The notes: generated by a model from the sequence alone, not told the origin. A DNA stretch of 64,000 nt from Candidatus Nitrospira allomarina (GCF_032050975.1 NZ_CP116967.1:1175001-1239000), one strand, 5' to 3'; positions 9,283 to 18,073 are shown, counted from the first letter of the stretch. Numbers and translations: made by a program.

Positions 9283-9690
9283 CTAACAGGGTTGTCCGTT
9301 AAAGACACAAGGTTTGTATCGGCTCACGTCAAAATCGGTTTCTTCCTGATAGACCTGTTCGTTGCCGTTGACACCATCGACAAACGGGTCATTAAACATC
9401 GTATGGTTCCACCAGTAAAAAATGGGAAACTCTAACGTGTAGTACACGGGATTGCCATAGGTGCTTCGCACATGTTGTTCGACGGTCCGTCCAGTGACGT
9501 AATCGGCTTTCCCATTCCCTTTCAAGGAATACAGGGATAGCAGCAGGCGAGATTCCTGGTCGTAGATTTCATCGATACGCGTACTTTCGTCAGGTTCCGG
9601 GGGGAGGGAGAAGGGAGGTAGGGGGGCAGAGGATTCAACTGAGGTGAACGCTAACCAGGTTGCAAGAGCGACTAGAGGCATAACCGTCAT
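9283..9690 (-). CDS. small secreted protein of unknown function
   Basis: 135 residues, not recognised. A short hydrophobic N-terminus (VMPLVALATWLAF) may be a signal peptide, followed by a Pro/Glu-rich linker and an aromatic-rich C-terminal half (YYTLEFPIFYWWNHTMF). Two Cys lie near the C-terminus (PCVFNGQPC) and could form a disulfide or bind metal. GGAGG lies 10 bases before the ATG. It sits between the beta-propeller gene and the SorAB-like genes on the same strand, so a role in the same periplasmic redox system is possible, but nothing in the sequence proves it. Confidence 0.65.
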   Translation of the reverse strand: MTVMPLVALATWLAFTSVESSAPLPPFSLPPEPDESTRIDEIYDQESRLLLSLYSLKGNGKADYVTGRTVEQHVRSTYGNPVYYTLEFPIFYWWNHTMFNDPFVDGVNGNEQVYQEETDFDVSRYKPCVFNGQPC

Positions 9691-9722
9691 AACGCTAAGT
9701 CCTCCTTCCTAGATGTGGTCCG

Positions 9723-9751
9723 GAGCATGGCCTCTGGAGGAGGCCATGCTC
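9723..9751 (-). terminator. perfect stem-loop after beta-propeller gene
   Basis: A 12-bp perfect stem (GAGCATGGCCTC / GAGGCCATGCTC) with a 5-base loop lies 14 bases after the beta-propeller stop codon. It is a strong hairpin without a U-tract. Confidence 0.6.
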
Positions 9752-9764
9752 GCGAACGGAACAA

Positions 9765-10997
9765 TTAGGGATGAACAACCGCAAGGCCATGCGGATCCGC
9801 TGTTTCCTTCCCTTCCACCATATTGGTAAGAGGGGTAATACCTATCAATTCACCACCTTTCCCGGCATGTAAGACTTTTATCACAGCCACTCCAGGCGTG
9901 GACCCTTTCGCATTATTGACATCCTTGTGATTTCCGGTCAAGGGATTCGGTCCTCGCAAGTTTACAAAAGCATAATTGCCGTCTGGAGAAAAATCAATGA
10001 GGTCCGGGGCAGGATCATCGCTCTGTGTGCTGACGAGCTGAATTGTCCCCACACTGAAATTGGAGATCGAATCAAATATCTCAATCATGTTCCCTGCGCG
10101 ATCCACATTCCAGAGATAGCGCCCAATGCCCCAAAGTCCGTGTGAATCCGAAAATGATGTGTCGCGGGAAGACATCAATTTGGCTGAGACCGAGTCTGGA
10201 AGGCCCGAAAGACCGACAGCATAGACATCGTAGGAAAGCGGCGCGATGGGCCATCCGCCACCAGAATTTAAATACATTGTGTTACCGATTTGATAACCGC
10301 CGCAGCCCGCGGGATGAATTTCATTATTCGTCAAGGTGGTGGTGACGCTCATGGGTGATTCCTTGACGTTGACCACCAATAGTCCCCCTCCCCGCAACGT
10401 GACAAAGGCATAGGTGCTCGTGTCATCCGTAATCGGGCAAATGGGGGCATTATCCGGCCGTTCTCCACTTTCTAGTGCTTGCAAATCCAGGACATCTTTT
10501 TCGGGGTCAGAGGAAAAGGTCCCCTCTTGATAGTTGGTCCAAATCCGGATCAGTTTCTTCTCGGCAATGTTGGCGGCGATCGCCATGGATTGATTCGGAG
10601 TGGGCCAGGCTGCATGCACGTTCTTTCCCGTCGAGACGCATGCGACGGGTTTTTTGGACGCCGTGTCCATAACAAGCACATGACCGGTTAGAAATGATAT
10701 AAGGGCGTGCTTCTGATCTTTGGTGACAAAGATCATATGAGGTCGTCGAACATTTTTCTGTGTAGACTTCTGGCAGAAATCATTGATCTCTTTGGCCACG
10801 TCTAGGGTGAGGGTTGGTTTGGTCTTGGCAGGGTCAGCGGAAAGTTGCGCACCATCATACACATACAGGAAGCCGCCACTCTCTTTCGCCGTGTCGGACT
10901 GGTCGGCCACCCACACTTCATAGGCTCCCACGGAGTGAATGCCCCAGCCCATAACAAAGCCCAAAATGATTCCAAACTTTAAAAAGTTTTTCTTCAT
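9765..10997 (-). CDS. secreted beta-propeller (YncE/LVIVD-like) protein
   Basis: About 410 residues with a signal peptide (MKKNFLKFGIILG to about 27). The rest shows repeated four-stranded blades with turns such as VMDTASKKPVACVSTG, LLVVNV and FSPDGNYAFVNLRG, the mark of a seven-bladed propeller of the surface-antigen/quinoprotein-like class. Four Cys are scattered. No enzyme motif is visible; such proteins bind partners or metals in the periplasm. GGAGGCCACC precedes two ATGs at 11000 and 10997; the second has the better spacing. The monoheme cytochrome lies 40 bases upstream on the same strand, so the two probably form one transcript and may act together. Confidence 0.8.
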   Translation of the reverse strand: MKKNFLKFGIILGFVMGWGIHSVGAYEVWVADQSDTAKESGGFLYVYDGAQLSADPAKTKPTLTLDVAKEINDFCQKSTQKNVRRPHMIFVTKDQKHALISFLTGHVLVMDTASKKPVACVSTGKNVHAAWPTPNQSMAIAANIAEKKLIRIWTNYQEGTFSSDPEKDVLDLQALESGERPDNAPICPITDDTSTYAFVTLRGGGLLVVNVKESPMSVTTTLTNNEIHPAGCGGYQIGNTMYLNSGGGWPIAPLSYDVYAVGLSGLPDSVSAKLMSSRDTSFSDSHGLWGIGRYLWNVDRAGNMIEIFDSISNFSVGTIQLVSTQSDDPAPDLIDFSPDGNYAFVNLRGPNPLTGNHKDVNNAKGSTPGVAVIKVLHAGKGGELIGITPLTNMVEGKETADPHGLAVVHP

Positions 10998-11037
10998 CAT
11001 GGTGGCCTCCTTTGTGCGTGAGTGACAGGAACGTATG

Positions 11038-11514
11038 CTATTTCCCGTTTGATTCGGTGCCAGTTCCAAATGATCTCACATACAATATCACAAGCCAAGC
11101 TTCTTCTTCTGTCAAGACCAGTGGGATGAATGAAGCCATATCCGTACCCGGGCTGCCGTTTTGCAAAATCCAAAAGAGTTCCCCATCCGTGCGAACTGCC
11201 TGCCAGGTCTTATCTGTAAAGTTTCGTGGAAGCTTGCCTCGAAGGCCGGGAATGTCACCCAGGCCTTTGCCTTCTGGCCCATGACAGGTGACGCAAAATG
11301 CTTTCCCGTGAAAAATGCGTTTGCCCTTCTCAATATTTTCTGGGGTTGAAGGGAAAGAATTCATTCTCACTCGGGCTTCTTGGATCTGTTCAGGAGGAAC
11401 CCTGGGTTTCAATACTTCTAAATCGGCGGCATGCGCGAGACCAATTCCGAGTGTCCCCGCAACAAAAACAGCCGACACAATCTGGAAATTATCCTTAAGC
11501 AGGTTCAAGATCAA
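11038..11514 (-). CDS. monoheme cytochrome c
   Basis: A 158-residue exported class I cytochrome c. The signal peptide ends near LAHAADLE. A single CXXCH (FCVTCH, about 75) is followed by GPEGKGLGDIPGLRG, and NGSPGTDMASF supplies the probable axial Met (about 127). The C-terminal helix EEEAWLVILYVRSF is typical of the fold. Spacing and direction suggest cotranscription with the beta-propeller gene downstream. It is a candidate electron carrier for the sulfite dehydrogenase, although its own donor and acceptor cannot be read from sequence. Confidence 0.87.
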   Translation of the reverse strand: MILNLLKDNFQIVSAVFVAGTLGIGLAHAADLEVLKPRVPPEQIQEARVRMNSFPSTPENIEKGKRIFHGKAFCVTCHGPEGKGLGDIPGLRGKLPRNFTDKTWQAVRTDGELFWILQNGSPGTDMASFIPLVLTEEEAWLVILYVRSFGTGTESNGK

Positions 11515-11536
11515 TGCCCTTCCAATTTAATGACAG

Positions 11537-11569
11537 GTCCCGGAGATTCCAGAAGGGAACCTCCGGGAC
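11537..11569 (-). terminator. stem-loop after DUF1264 gene
   Basis: GTCCCGGAG and CTCCGGGAC pair as a 9-bp stem, extended inward by TTCC and GGAA. It lies 9 bases after the stop of the DUF1264 lipoprotein gene. No U-tract follows. Confidence 0.55.
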
Positions 11570-11578
11570 GATCTCGTA

Positions 11579-12109
11579 TTATTCCGGTTGATTAAAGATA
11601 TGCCCGAGAGATTGCGGGTAGGTTACTGTTCCGTCCGGGAAATCTTTCCCCTTTTGCCATAGATGGTAAATGACTCCGTCGGTCTTTGACGCGGCTTCGG
11701 CAATGGCTTTGACCTTTTCCGGATCATCAATATCTAAAATTTGTACGCGGCCTGTAGCAATTTCTTGTTTATGGTCATGGAAAAACCGATGCCATTGGAT
11801 CAAGGGCAAGGTTCGGGAAAGATCCTTGGATACGAAATATTCAATGGCCACAAGAGGGGCATTGGCGTCCGTGGTTTCAAAGAGGAGACATTGCAAGATC
11901 TTGTCATTAATCCCTTTGCAATAGTGGTGATAGGGTCCACCTGGCGTCCCATCCGGCATCAAGTGAGGAGCTTGCACATGGATATCATATCCTTGGGCAG
12001 GGCCCGGGGCAGGCGCACCCCCCTCGCTCATGGCTGGAGTGGTCATACACCCCATGGCCAATAGACTAAAAACCCCTAACAGTAAAAAGGAACGGATTGA
12101 ACGCTGCAT
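11579..12109 (-). CDS. DUF1264-family lipoprotein
   Basis: 176 residues. A lipoprotein signal is visible (LLLGVFSLLAMGC; the Cys is the likely lipid site). The mature part matches DUF1264, the family that includes plant oil-body-associated proteins: HVQAPHLMPDG, YHHYCKGIND-ILQCLLF, AIEYFVSKDL, WHRFFHDHKQEIATGRVQ. Many His residues could bind metal; no biochemical role is established. GGAGG lies 5 bases before the ATG at 12109, which fixes the start; a longer frame exists. It lies among exported redox genes and is probably anchored in a periplasm-facing membrane. Confidence 0.82.
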   Translation of the reverse strand: MQRSIRSFLLLGVFSLLAMGCMTTPAMSEGGAPAPGPAQGYDIHVQAPHLMPDGTPGGPYHHYCKGINDKILQCLLFETTDANAPLVAIEYFVSKDLSRTLPLIQWHRFFHDHKQEIATGRVQILDIDDPEKVKAIAEAASKTDGVIYHLWQKGKDFPDGTVTYPQSLGHIFNQPE

Positions 12110-12215
12110 GGCAACCTCCTTTATGTTGATCAGTAATAACCCTTCAACCAGGTGAAAGGTCTTGGGAACCGGGGTAAATTCGCCGCATACTACCATGGAG
12201 TTCTATGAACGACCA

Positions 12216-12470
12216 TTATTTGACGCCAAGGCTCATAATGCCGAACGGCTTGTCCAGTTGGCTTCCCTGATGTCGCTCAACGTGGCTGCCGTCAAAATCA
12301 TGCCATTGGAAGGTCTCATATCGCCAAGTTTCTCCTGAGGCTTGGGCGGTTGAGGTTAAGCCAATAACGATAGCTATTAGCCATAGCTTTATTGCATACC
12401 CAGTCAAATCACTTTTTATCCGACTCACCTGACATCTTTTTGGGTATGATGTGCCCAAACTTTTTAACAT
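12216..12470 (-). CDS. small exported protein, unknown
   Basis: Up to 84 residues, not recognised. A signal-peptide-like segment (IKLWLIAIVIGLTSTAQASG) precedes a short mature part of about 40 residues rich in aromatic and His residues (TWRYETFQWHDFDGSHVERH). The ATG at 12470 has no clear ribosome site; a GTG about 17 codons later would start directly at the signal peptide. It lies between the rhodanese gene and the DUF1264 gene on the same strand. It may be real, but coding evidence is limited. Confidence 0.45.
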   Translation of the reverse strand: MLKSLGTSYPKRCQVSRIKSDLTGYAIKLWLIAIVIGLTSTAQASGETWRYETFQWHDFDGSHVERHQGSQLDKPFGIMSLGVK

Positions 12471-12520
12471 GGAAATGATGACAAAATATCATGTAGAACC
12501 ATTTAATTTCGGATCCGGTT

Positions 12521-13057
12521 TTAGGGCAGCTTGCTCAAGAGCATTCCCATTAGACAGGAGTCCGTGAGTCCTGCATGGAGAAGTCCAGCCCCTACAAATG
12601 TTGGGAGGAGAAGGAATCCTGAATGAACTGTCAGGCCCAATGCTACCCCCACGAGAATCAATCCTCCTGCGATGGCGCGTACTTGTCCTTCAAGGGAAAT
12701 TCGTTGTTGTCCACGGACGACAGGTTTGCCCTGATTAACCCAGGCAGTGATTCCTCCTTCCAGAATGCCGCAATTCGTTATCCCTTGGTTAGTTAAATAT
12801 TCGTAGGCAATCTTCACCCGGTTCTGTGTTCGGCAGATCAACAGAATGCGGTGCTCACGGGAGAGGGTTTTCAGTTCGCTTACATATCGATGTAAATCCG
12901 GTAGAGGAATATTTCGAGCATCTGGGATATGCATACCTTCAAACTCTTGTGGTGTCCTGACATCGATATACAGGGGATCCTTCAAGGAAGAAGAGGGCAG
13001 CTGATTGTTCTTACTCATTCCCGATTTTGCTTCTTGATCTATTGCGAAGGTGTTCAT
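12521..13057 (-). CDS. rhodanese-DUF2892 membrane protein (YgaP-like)
   Basis: 178 residues. A rhodanese domain (about 20-115) holds DVRTPQEFEG, the active-site loop CRTQNR (Cys is the sulfur carrier) and a GGITAWVNQG end motif. A C-terminal pair of membrane helices (AIAGGLILVGVALGL and LLLPTFVGAGLLHAG) with LTDSCLMG matches the DUF2892 tail of YgaP, an inner-membrane sulfurtransferase. GGAGGAG lies 5 bases before the ATG at 13057. The gene follows the CstB-like gene by 20 bases and should be cotranscribed from the sigma-54 promoter upstream. It probably accepts or donates persulfide sulfur at the membrane. Confidence 0.88.
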   Translation of the reverse strand: MNTFAIDQEAKSGMSKNNQLPSSSLKDPLYIDVRTPQEFEGMHIPDARNIPLPDLHRYVSELKTLSREHRILLICRTQNRVKIAYEYLTNQGITNCGILEGGITAWVNQGKPVVRGQQRISLEGQVRAIAGGLILVGVALGLTVHSGFLLLPTFVGAGLLHAGLTDSCLMGMLLSKLP

Positions 13058-13077
13058 TGGGTCTCCTCCTTGTCCGT

Positions 13078-14508
13078 TTATTTCGCGCATGCGGATATGG
13101 CTTGGGATTGAACCTTTTGGCGTGGATGACTCCAGGTGGTGAGCCAGGCGTCATACCCACCGACCAGATCCATGGTTTGGGTTCGTCCGGCTTGTTCCAA
13201 TATCCCTATGGCGGTAGATGACCGATATCCACTGGCGCAATGAACCACCACCGGGATATCTGCAGGGATGTTCTGAACCTGTTCGGCCAGGTGAGGCAAA
13301 GGGATATTGAGGCTTCCGTCAATATGCCCGGACTCCCACTCTCTGGGCGATCTCACGTCGACGACCATGGGGGGATGAGAGGCCGTTAGTCGTTCCGCAA
13401 GTCCCTGAGCGGTGATGCGTTGGACTTTTTGGACCACATCCGGGTTCACCTCAAGGGATTGCATGCCACCCTTCAGGTAGCCCAGGACGCGGTCAAATCC
13501 GATGCGGCCTAATCGTTGAATTGCCTCCTTTTCATATCCAGGCTCTGCAATGATGACGATGGAGGATTTGGGTGTCAGAAGTGTTCCGGCCCAGGTCGCA
13601 AACTTTCCTCCTAATCCAATGTTGAGACTCCCCTTCAGGTGCCCTCCCGCATACTCAATGGCATTTCTGACATCAAGGACTTGAGCTCCATTCTTCTGAT
13701 GATCTAAGAGCGCTTGGAGAGAAAGAGGAGCGAGGCTGTTCCGCACCACATCATTCAGAACAGGATGCTGTTCCCTATTCATTCTTGCGTCATAGCCAAA
13801 GTACGAAGGCGCTTCCGGTTGATCAGCCGTAACCAATTCAATAAATTTTTCTTTCGACATGGGTTGAAGTGCATAGTTTTCCCATCGCTGCCTGCCCAAT
13901 GTGGACACCGTGTCGTTGCTTAAATTTTTCCCGCACATGGATCCCGCTCCGTGGGCAGGATAGACCAGGGTTTCATCGGGAAGACGCATGAGTGTATTTC
14001 GGAGCGAATCGAATAATTGCCCCCCTAACTCTTCGGCGGTGACACCAATGGAGGCCATAAGATCCGGTCTGCCCACATCGCCAATAAACAAAGTATCTCC
14101 CGTCAGCACGCAATGCGGATGGTCCGTGCTCTTGTCCAGGTCGTAGACGGCAAGCGAAATACTTTCCGGGGTATGCCCCGGGGTTTCTAACACCTGAATG
14201 CGCACAGACCCGAACTCAAGAGCCTCTTTGTCCCGAAAGTTTCGAATGGGGAAGTCGGTCTTGGCTTTGGCGCCCAGGCAGATTTCAGCGCCGGTTTGTC
14301 GTTGGAGTTCCAGGTGCCCGGCTAAAAAGTCTGCATGGAAGTGGGTGAGAAACACATAACGGATCTTCCAATCGTGGCGTCGGGCCTCTTGAAGATATTG
14401 CTCGATGTCCCGTTGAGGATCCACGACCACAGCGGTTGAGGTTTTGTTATCGCCAATCATGTAAGAGGCATGAGCCAAACAACTCAAATAAAATTGTTTC
14501 ACAATCAT
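13078..14508 (-). CDS. CstB-like persulfide dioxygenase-sulfurtransferase
   Basis: 476 residues in three parts. The first (1-240) is an ETHE1-type metallo-beta-lactamase domain with the iron-site motif THFHADFLAGH and GDTLFIGDVGRPD. The second (about 255-355) is a rhodanese fold whose active loop reads AEPGYEK and has no Cys, so it should be inactive. The third (about 370-470) is a rhodanese with the loop CASGYRS and an active Cys. This is the layout of CstB, which oxidises low-molecular-weight persulfides and yields thiosulfate or sulfite. GGAGGG precedes the ATG at 14508. A sigma-54 promoter lies about 100 bases upstream. It is the first gene of an operon with the rhodanese-DUF2892 protein. 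Confidence 0.9.
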   Translation of the reverse strand: MIVKQFYLSCLAHASYMIGDNKTSTAVVVDPQRDIEQYLQEARRHDWKIRYVFLTHFHADFLAGHLELQRQTGAEICLGAKAKTDFPIRNFRDKEALEFGSVRIQVLETPGHTPESISLAVYDLDKSTDHPHCVLTGDTLFIGDVGRPDLMASIGVTAEELGGQLFDSLRNTLMRLPDETLVYPAHGAGSMCGKNLSNDTVSTLGRQRWENYALQPMSKEKFIELVTADQPEAPSYFGYDARMNREQHPVLNDVVRNSLAPLSLQALLDHQKNGAQVLDVRNAIEYAGGHLKGSLNIGLGGKFATWAGTLLTPKSSIVIIAEPGYEKEAIQRLGRIGFDRVLGYLKGGMQSLEVNPDVVQKVQRITAQGLAERLTASHPPMVVDVRSPREWESGHIDGSLNIPLPHLAEQVQNIPADIPVVVHCASGYRSSTAIGILEQAGRTQTMDLVGGYDAWLTTWSHPRQKVQSQAISACAK

Positions 14509-14608
14509 GATGCATACCCTCCTCTCCTTCTTGAAAAGGAGCATTGGTCAAAATCGACTGATCTCTTTTCGAAAAGTTCCTTTAATTTCCCTTTCGTTGA
14601 ATACAGTT

Positions 14609-14626
14609 AAGCAGGGATTGTGCCAG
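14609..14626 (-). promoter_or_regulatory. sigma-54 (-24/-12) promoter
   Basis: Read on the minus strand, CTGGCAC-AATCC-CTGCTT matches the RpoN consensus YTGGCACGRNNNTTGCW with the essential GG and GC at the right distance. It differs at one base of the -12 element and at the two bases after TGGCAC. It points to the CstB-like gene, about 100 bases before its ATG. A sigma-54 activator gene is directly adjacent. Confidence 0.75.
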
Positions 14627-14730
14627 GTTATGTTTCGCGGGCGTATGAAATAACTTTCAACAAAATCAAGGTGTTAATGGAGAAATGAAAATATGGGAAG
14701 CCTGGATGTGGCCGTAAACTGAACAGAATG

Positions 14731-14758
14731 CGCTAACTGTTAAGTTAACGTATTAGCG
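14731..14758. promoter_or_regulatory. dyad, candidate activator-binding site
   Basis: CGCTAA and TTAGCG flank an inner GTTAA-G-TTAAC palindrome. It lies about 105 bases before the -24 element, the usual distance for an enhancer-binding protein site, and just after the activator gene stop. It has no U-tract, so a terminator is less likely. Confidence 0.5.
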
Positions 14759-14764
14759 GTTTGT

Positions 14765-16150
14765 TTAAGCCTTGGGAGGGGGCTGGAGTTGTTTGATTTT
14801 CTTCCAGAGGGTGACTCGACTTACTCCAAGTAGTTTGGCAGCTTCTGTTTTGTTGCCTCTGGTCTGCTGGAGAGCTTCCGCAATACGAGCTTCCTCCTCC
14901 GGTGGAAGGGAGGGCTCCGTGTTGGCTGAGAGGGGCTTGGGGCTTCGGGACCTTAGAAGACTCTGAACTTCTGAAGGGAGGTCCCACAGGGTGAGGCAAT
15001 CACCATTAACGGTGACGAAGGCGTGTTCGATCGCATTTTTTAATTCACGGACATTGCCGGGCCATTTATAGTCAGTTAACCGTTGCAGGGCATCCTGGGC
15101 AATGTCTCCTATTTCGCGACCAAATGTCTTGGAGTAGGCCGCCATGAAATGGTGAACCAGGAGAGGAATGTCTTCTCGTCTGGCCCTCAAGGGTGGAAGG
15201 GTAATCTCGAACACATGAATCCGATAATAAAAGTCCTCCCGCACCGTGCCTTCTGCCATAAGGGCTTTCAAATCCCGATTGGTGGCCGTAATGAGACGGA
15301 CATCGACCCGCATGCCCCGGTCATCTCCAACCCGGCGTATTTCGCTTTCCTGCAGGACCCTGAGCAATTTTAATTGCAGGAGAGGGCTGGTATCTCCGAT
15401 TTCATCCAAAAATAACGTGCCACCGTCGGCGGCTTGAAAGACCCCGATTTTATCGCGTATGGCTCCGGTGAACGCCCCCTTCACATGCCCGAAGAGTTCA
15501 CTTTCCAGCAAGGTTTCTGGAATCGCCGAGCAATTGATGGCGAAAAACGGTTTATCGTTTCGATCACTTAGGGTGTGAATGGCCCGGGCCGCGAGTTCTT
15601 TTCCTGTGCCGGATTCCCCGGTGAGCAATACCGTGACATCGCTTTGGGCAGCCAGTCGGAGCCGGCGAAACACCTCTTGCATCGCCGGGCTTTTCCCGAT
15701 GAGCTGTTGAAAGGACTCACGGGATTTTGCCTGTTCCTCCAGCACGGCAATTTTTTGGTTATTTAAAATAAATGAGGTGAGGTCGGTAAAGGTTCCGACA
15801 GCGCCCCCCACCTGGCCTTGTTCATCCCGGATGATCGAGACATTGCCGAAGAGGTAGAGTTCGCGGCCGTCTTTCCCCAGCACTTTGCATTCCTGGTTGC
15901 AGATGCCCCAAGGATACGGGGTGGGGTTGTCCAAAAATTCTGTCAGGATACGAAAGCCCTTACAATTTTGACCTTCTAAGATATGACAGGATTTTCCCAG
16001 GATATCCTGGCTGGAATATCCCGTAATGCGAGCTGCCCCGGTGCTCCAGGCTACAATGTGACCTTTAGCATCGACCGTAAATACGCCATCCGCCATGACG
16101 TCTACCATGTTGCTGAGGATGGCGGGATTTTTCCGGAAATCTAGCTCCAT
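14765..16150 (-). CDS. PAS-domain sigma-54-dependent activator
   Basis: 461 residues. An N-terminal PAS domain (about 10-120) contains Cys residues ([12 protein letters not shown] and [11 protein letters not shown]) that could sense redox state or a sulfur compound. The AAA+ core (about 145-370) has Walker A GESGTGKE, the sigma-54 contact loop [15 protein letters not shown] (Walker B) and [11 protein letters not shown] Fis-type helix-turn-helix closes the protein ([22 protein letters not shown]). It has no receiver domain, so it is controlled by its PAS sensor. It lies directly upstream of the sigma-54-promoted CstB-like operon in the same direction and is its likely regulator; this target is inferred from position. 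Confidence 0.9.
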   Translation of the reverse strand: MELDFRKNPAILSNMVDVMADGVFTVDAKGHIVAWSTGAARITGYSSQDILGKSCHILEGQNCKGFRILTEFLDNPTPYPWGICNQECKVLGKDGRELYLFGNVSIIRDEQGQVGGAVGTFTDLTSFILNNQKIAVLEEQAKSRESFQQLIGKSPAMQEVFRRLRLAAQSDVTVLLTGESGTGKELAARAIHTLSDRNDKPFFAINCSAIPETLLESELFGHVKGAFTGAIRDKIGVFQAADGGTLFLDEIGDTSPLLQLKLLRVLQESEIRRVGDDRGMRVDVRLITATNRDLKALMAEGTVREDFYYRIHVFEITLPPLRARREDIPLLVHHFMAAYSKTFGREIGDIAQDALQRLTDYKWPGNVRELKNAIEHAFVTVNGDCLTLWDLPSEVQSLLRSRSPKPLSANTEPSLPPEEEARIAEALQQTRGNKTEAAKLLGVSRVTLWKKIKQLQPPPKA

Positions 16151-16221
16151 GGTTTGTGATTCAAAGGGAGTTCACAGGATGAGATTGAGCGGGTTGAAAA
16201 AAAGAGGGTAGGTGAACCAAG

Positions 16222-16265
16222 AAGGCTGGAGAACGTTCATTGAGACAATACCATTCTCCAGCCTT
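16222..16265 (-). terminator. stem-loop after large secreted protein gene
   Basis: A 12-bp perfect inverted repeat (AAGGCTGGAGAA / TTCTCCAGCCTT) with a 20-base loop lies 45 bases after the gene that ends at 16310. No U-tract is present. Confidence 0.5.
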
Positions 16266-16309
16266 GCGTAGTCGTTAGTTTGTCCGTAATTTCATAAGGC
16301 CTCACACAC

Positions 16310-18073
16310 CTATTTTGTAGGTTCTAACTGTGCCGCCAGCAAGGACTTGAAGGCAGGGTCATTCTCGACTAACCCCTTCAGTGTATCGTTGTGCAACATA
16401 TACGCCCAGCTTTGCGGGCTTGAGCCGGGAGTTTTCTCAAACCAGTCACGGGCCTGTTGCAGGAGACCCAGCATCGCCTGATTGTCACGGGGAACGTGAA
16501 ACGCCAGGCTATAGGCCATCGCATAGGCTGCCGTAAATTTGTTGAGCGGATCTTTTGTGAGCTCAAAAGCTTTCTGGGCCGCCTCATAACCTCTCTGAAT
16601 ATCGGGATCGTCAAAGTGCCGATTCCAGGCCACTTTTCCGATGCGGGCCCAAGCCAACTCTAAGAGCACCTGTGCGCGAAGCTCTTCCTGTTCGGCTGGC
16701 ACCTCAGTCAATAATTCCTGTGGAGCGGACAGGGCCGCCATTTGATCGTTCGTCCACCGGTAGGTCGAGGACAATCGAATCCGGTTGTTGAAATCACCGG
16801 GCTCCAGAGATGCTAATGCCTCCATCACCGGGATCATTCGATAGAGATAATCGGCTGGCATCGGCTCAGACTTCCCGCCTATTTCCATTCCCAGAGAGAG
16901 ATCAAATCGATCGGTTTGGGATTGCACCGTCCAATACAGTTCGTTGAACCGTTGGGCCAGACGCTCATCACCCAATTGAAGGCCGTTCAAACGACCTCCA
17001 TAATCCAGAAACCCTTTGTACAGTTGATCTGAAAAAACTTCCAGTGCGGGTTTGTGGGACGGGCCAATCAGCAAAACCCGGTTCAGTCTCATTACGGATT
17101 CCAGTCTGGTCGGTGCGGCTTGGGCCTGTTGAATGCCTGTTTGGATGGCCGCCAGGCTCTCCGGTAGGCCAAACCATTCTGTTGAGCGCGGAACATAGCC
17201 ACCCGGGTCTACGACGAATGGAATGGTGGTGCCACGGGGGCCATCGAGAACCAGATCCAGCACGGCACGATCCGTAGGAAAACCCAATTGTTTCAGATCT
17301 GAAAGCACGACCCACTTCACGTTGACGGATTTTACGACTCGCTGGGCTTTTTTGTAGGGAACGGCCCAATCCTCGGCACCGGGAGCATTGGCGATGGGTG
17401 CCGTCAAGGCATTCGGATAGGATACCTGGGTGGTGAGAAAGGCTGTGGGTGCGGCTACCACTCTGGATTCATCTGGAGAAGGAAATGAGGCATGGGGCAG
17501 GGTTCCCGATTCCACGGCCTCAATAATAAATGGGGTTGTTGGTTCTTGGACGGCAATGGCCTGCATGACGAAAAACGATGGAGCCAATTGCTGATTAAGC
17601 GTCTCCGCAATAAAAAATCGTTCGAAATCCGAAAAATCGACCAGTTTCCCCGGTCCAGGCCAGACATTATCTAATGCCCGGTCATTTTGTTGAATGGCTC
17701 GTTGGTGGGCCTCCTGCCGACGCTGGTCACACCATTCATAGATGGGGTTTGACGGGTCGGGAAAGTTCCCGTTTGAAAACAACTGCTGTTGAGCCATCTG
17801 ATGTAAGCACACAAAATCCCGTTGGCCGGCCGCGACTTGATCCCCCTTTCCGACCGCATTGGCATATTCCCGAACCGTGGAGAGCAAGGCTTCCTCATTG
17901 ACGGAGGCTGGCTCTGCGGCCCACACATGAGTGGAGGCCAAAAGCACAGAACCGCACAGGAGGCCCACCCGTTTAAGCGTAGGCCACATCCGGTGAACAG
18001 GGGACCCGAGACGATGATCTGCCTCAGGTTGCAGGGTATTTGTCATAATTGGTTGACGACGAACAATACTCAT
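16310..18073 (-). CDS. large exported protein of unknown function
   Basis: 587 residues, not recognised. A signal sequence lies at about 30-52 (LKRVGLLCGSVLLASTHVWAAEPA) after a long polar N-terminus. The first half is rich in Pro and Ala; the C-terminal half (about 380-580) looks all-helical with TPR-like spacing (LLELAWARIGKVAWNRH, AAQKAFELTKDPLNKFTAAYAMAYSLAF, AMLGLLQQARDWFEK). GGAGGAG lies 9 bases before the ATG at 18073. It ends the minus-strand redox block and follows the cupredoxin gene in the same direction with an 80-base gap. It may be a periplasmic protein-protein scaffold; this is inference. Confidence 0.75.
   Translation of the reverse strand: MSIVRRQPIMTNTLQPEADHRLGSPVHRMWPTLKRVGLLCGSVLLASTHVWAAEPASVNEEALLSTVREYANAVGKGDQVAAGQRDFVCLHQMAQQQLFSNGNFPDPSNPIYEWCDQRRQEAHQRAIQQNDRALDNVWPGPGKLVDFSDFERFFIAETLNQQLAPSFFVMQAIAVQEPTTPFIIEAVESGTLPHASFPSPDESRVVAAPTAFLTTQVSYPNALTAPIANAPGAEDWAVPYKKAQRVVKSVNVKWVVLSDLKQLGFPTDRAVLDLVLDGPRGTTIPFVVDPGGYVPRSTEWFGLPESLAAIQTGIQQAQAAPTRLESVMRLNRVLLIGPSHKPALEVFSDQLYKGFLDYGGRLNGLQLGDERLAQRFNELYWTVQSQTDRFDLSLGMEIGGKSEPMPADYLYRMIPVMEALASLEPGDFNNRIRLSSTYRWTNDQMAALSAPQELLTEVPAEQEELRAQVLLELAWARIGKVAWNRHFDDPDIQRGYEAAQKAFELTKDPLNKFTAAYAMAYSLAFHVPRDNQAMLGLLQQARDWFEKTPGSSPQSWAYMLHNDTLKGLVENDPAFKSLLAAQLEPTK

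Noticed and set aside
9190-9435. Plus-strand frame over the cytochrome remnant
   Set aside because: Opposite strand shows clear cytochrome homology and a real small gene; the plus frame has none.
14731-14758. Intrinsic terminator of the sigma-54 activator gene
   Set aside because: The dyad has an interrupted stem and no U-tract, and its distance to the -24/-12 promoter fits an activator site better.
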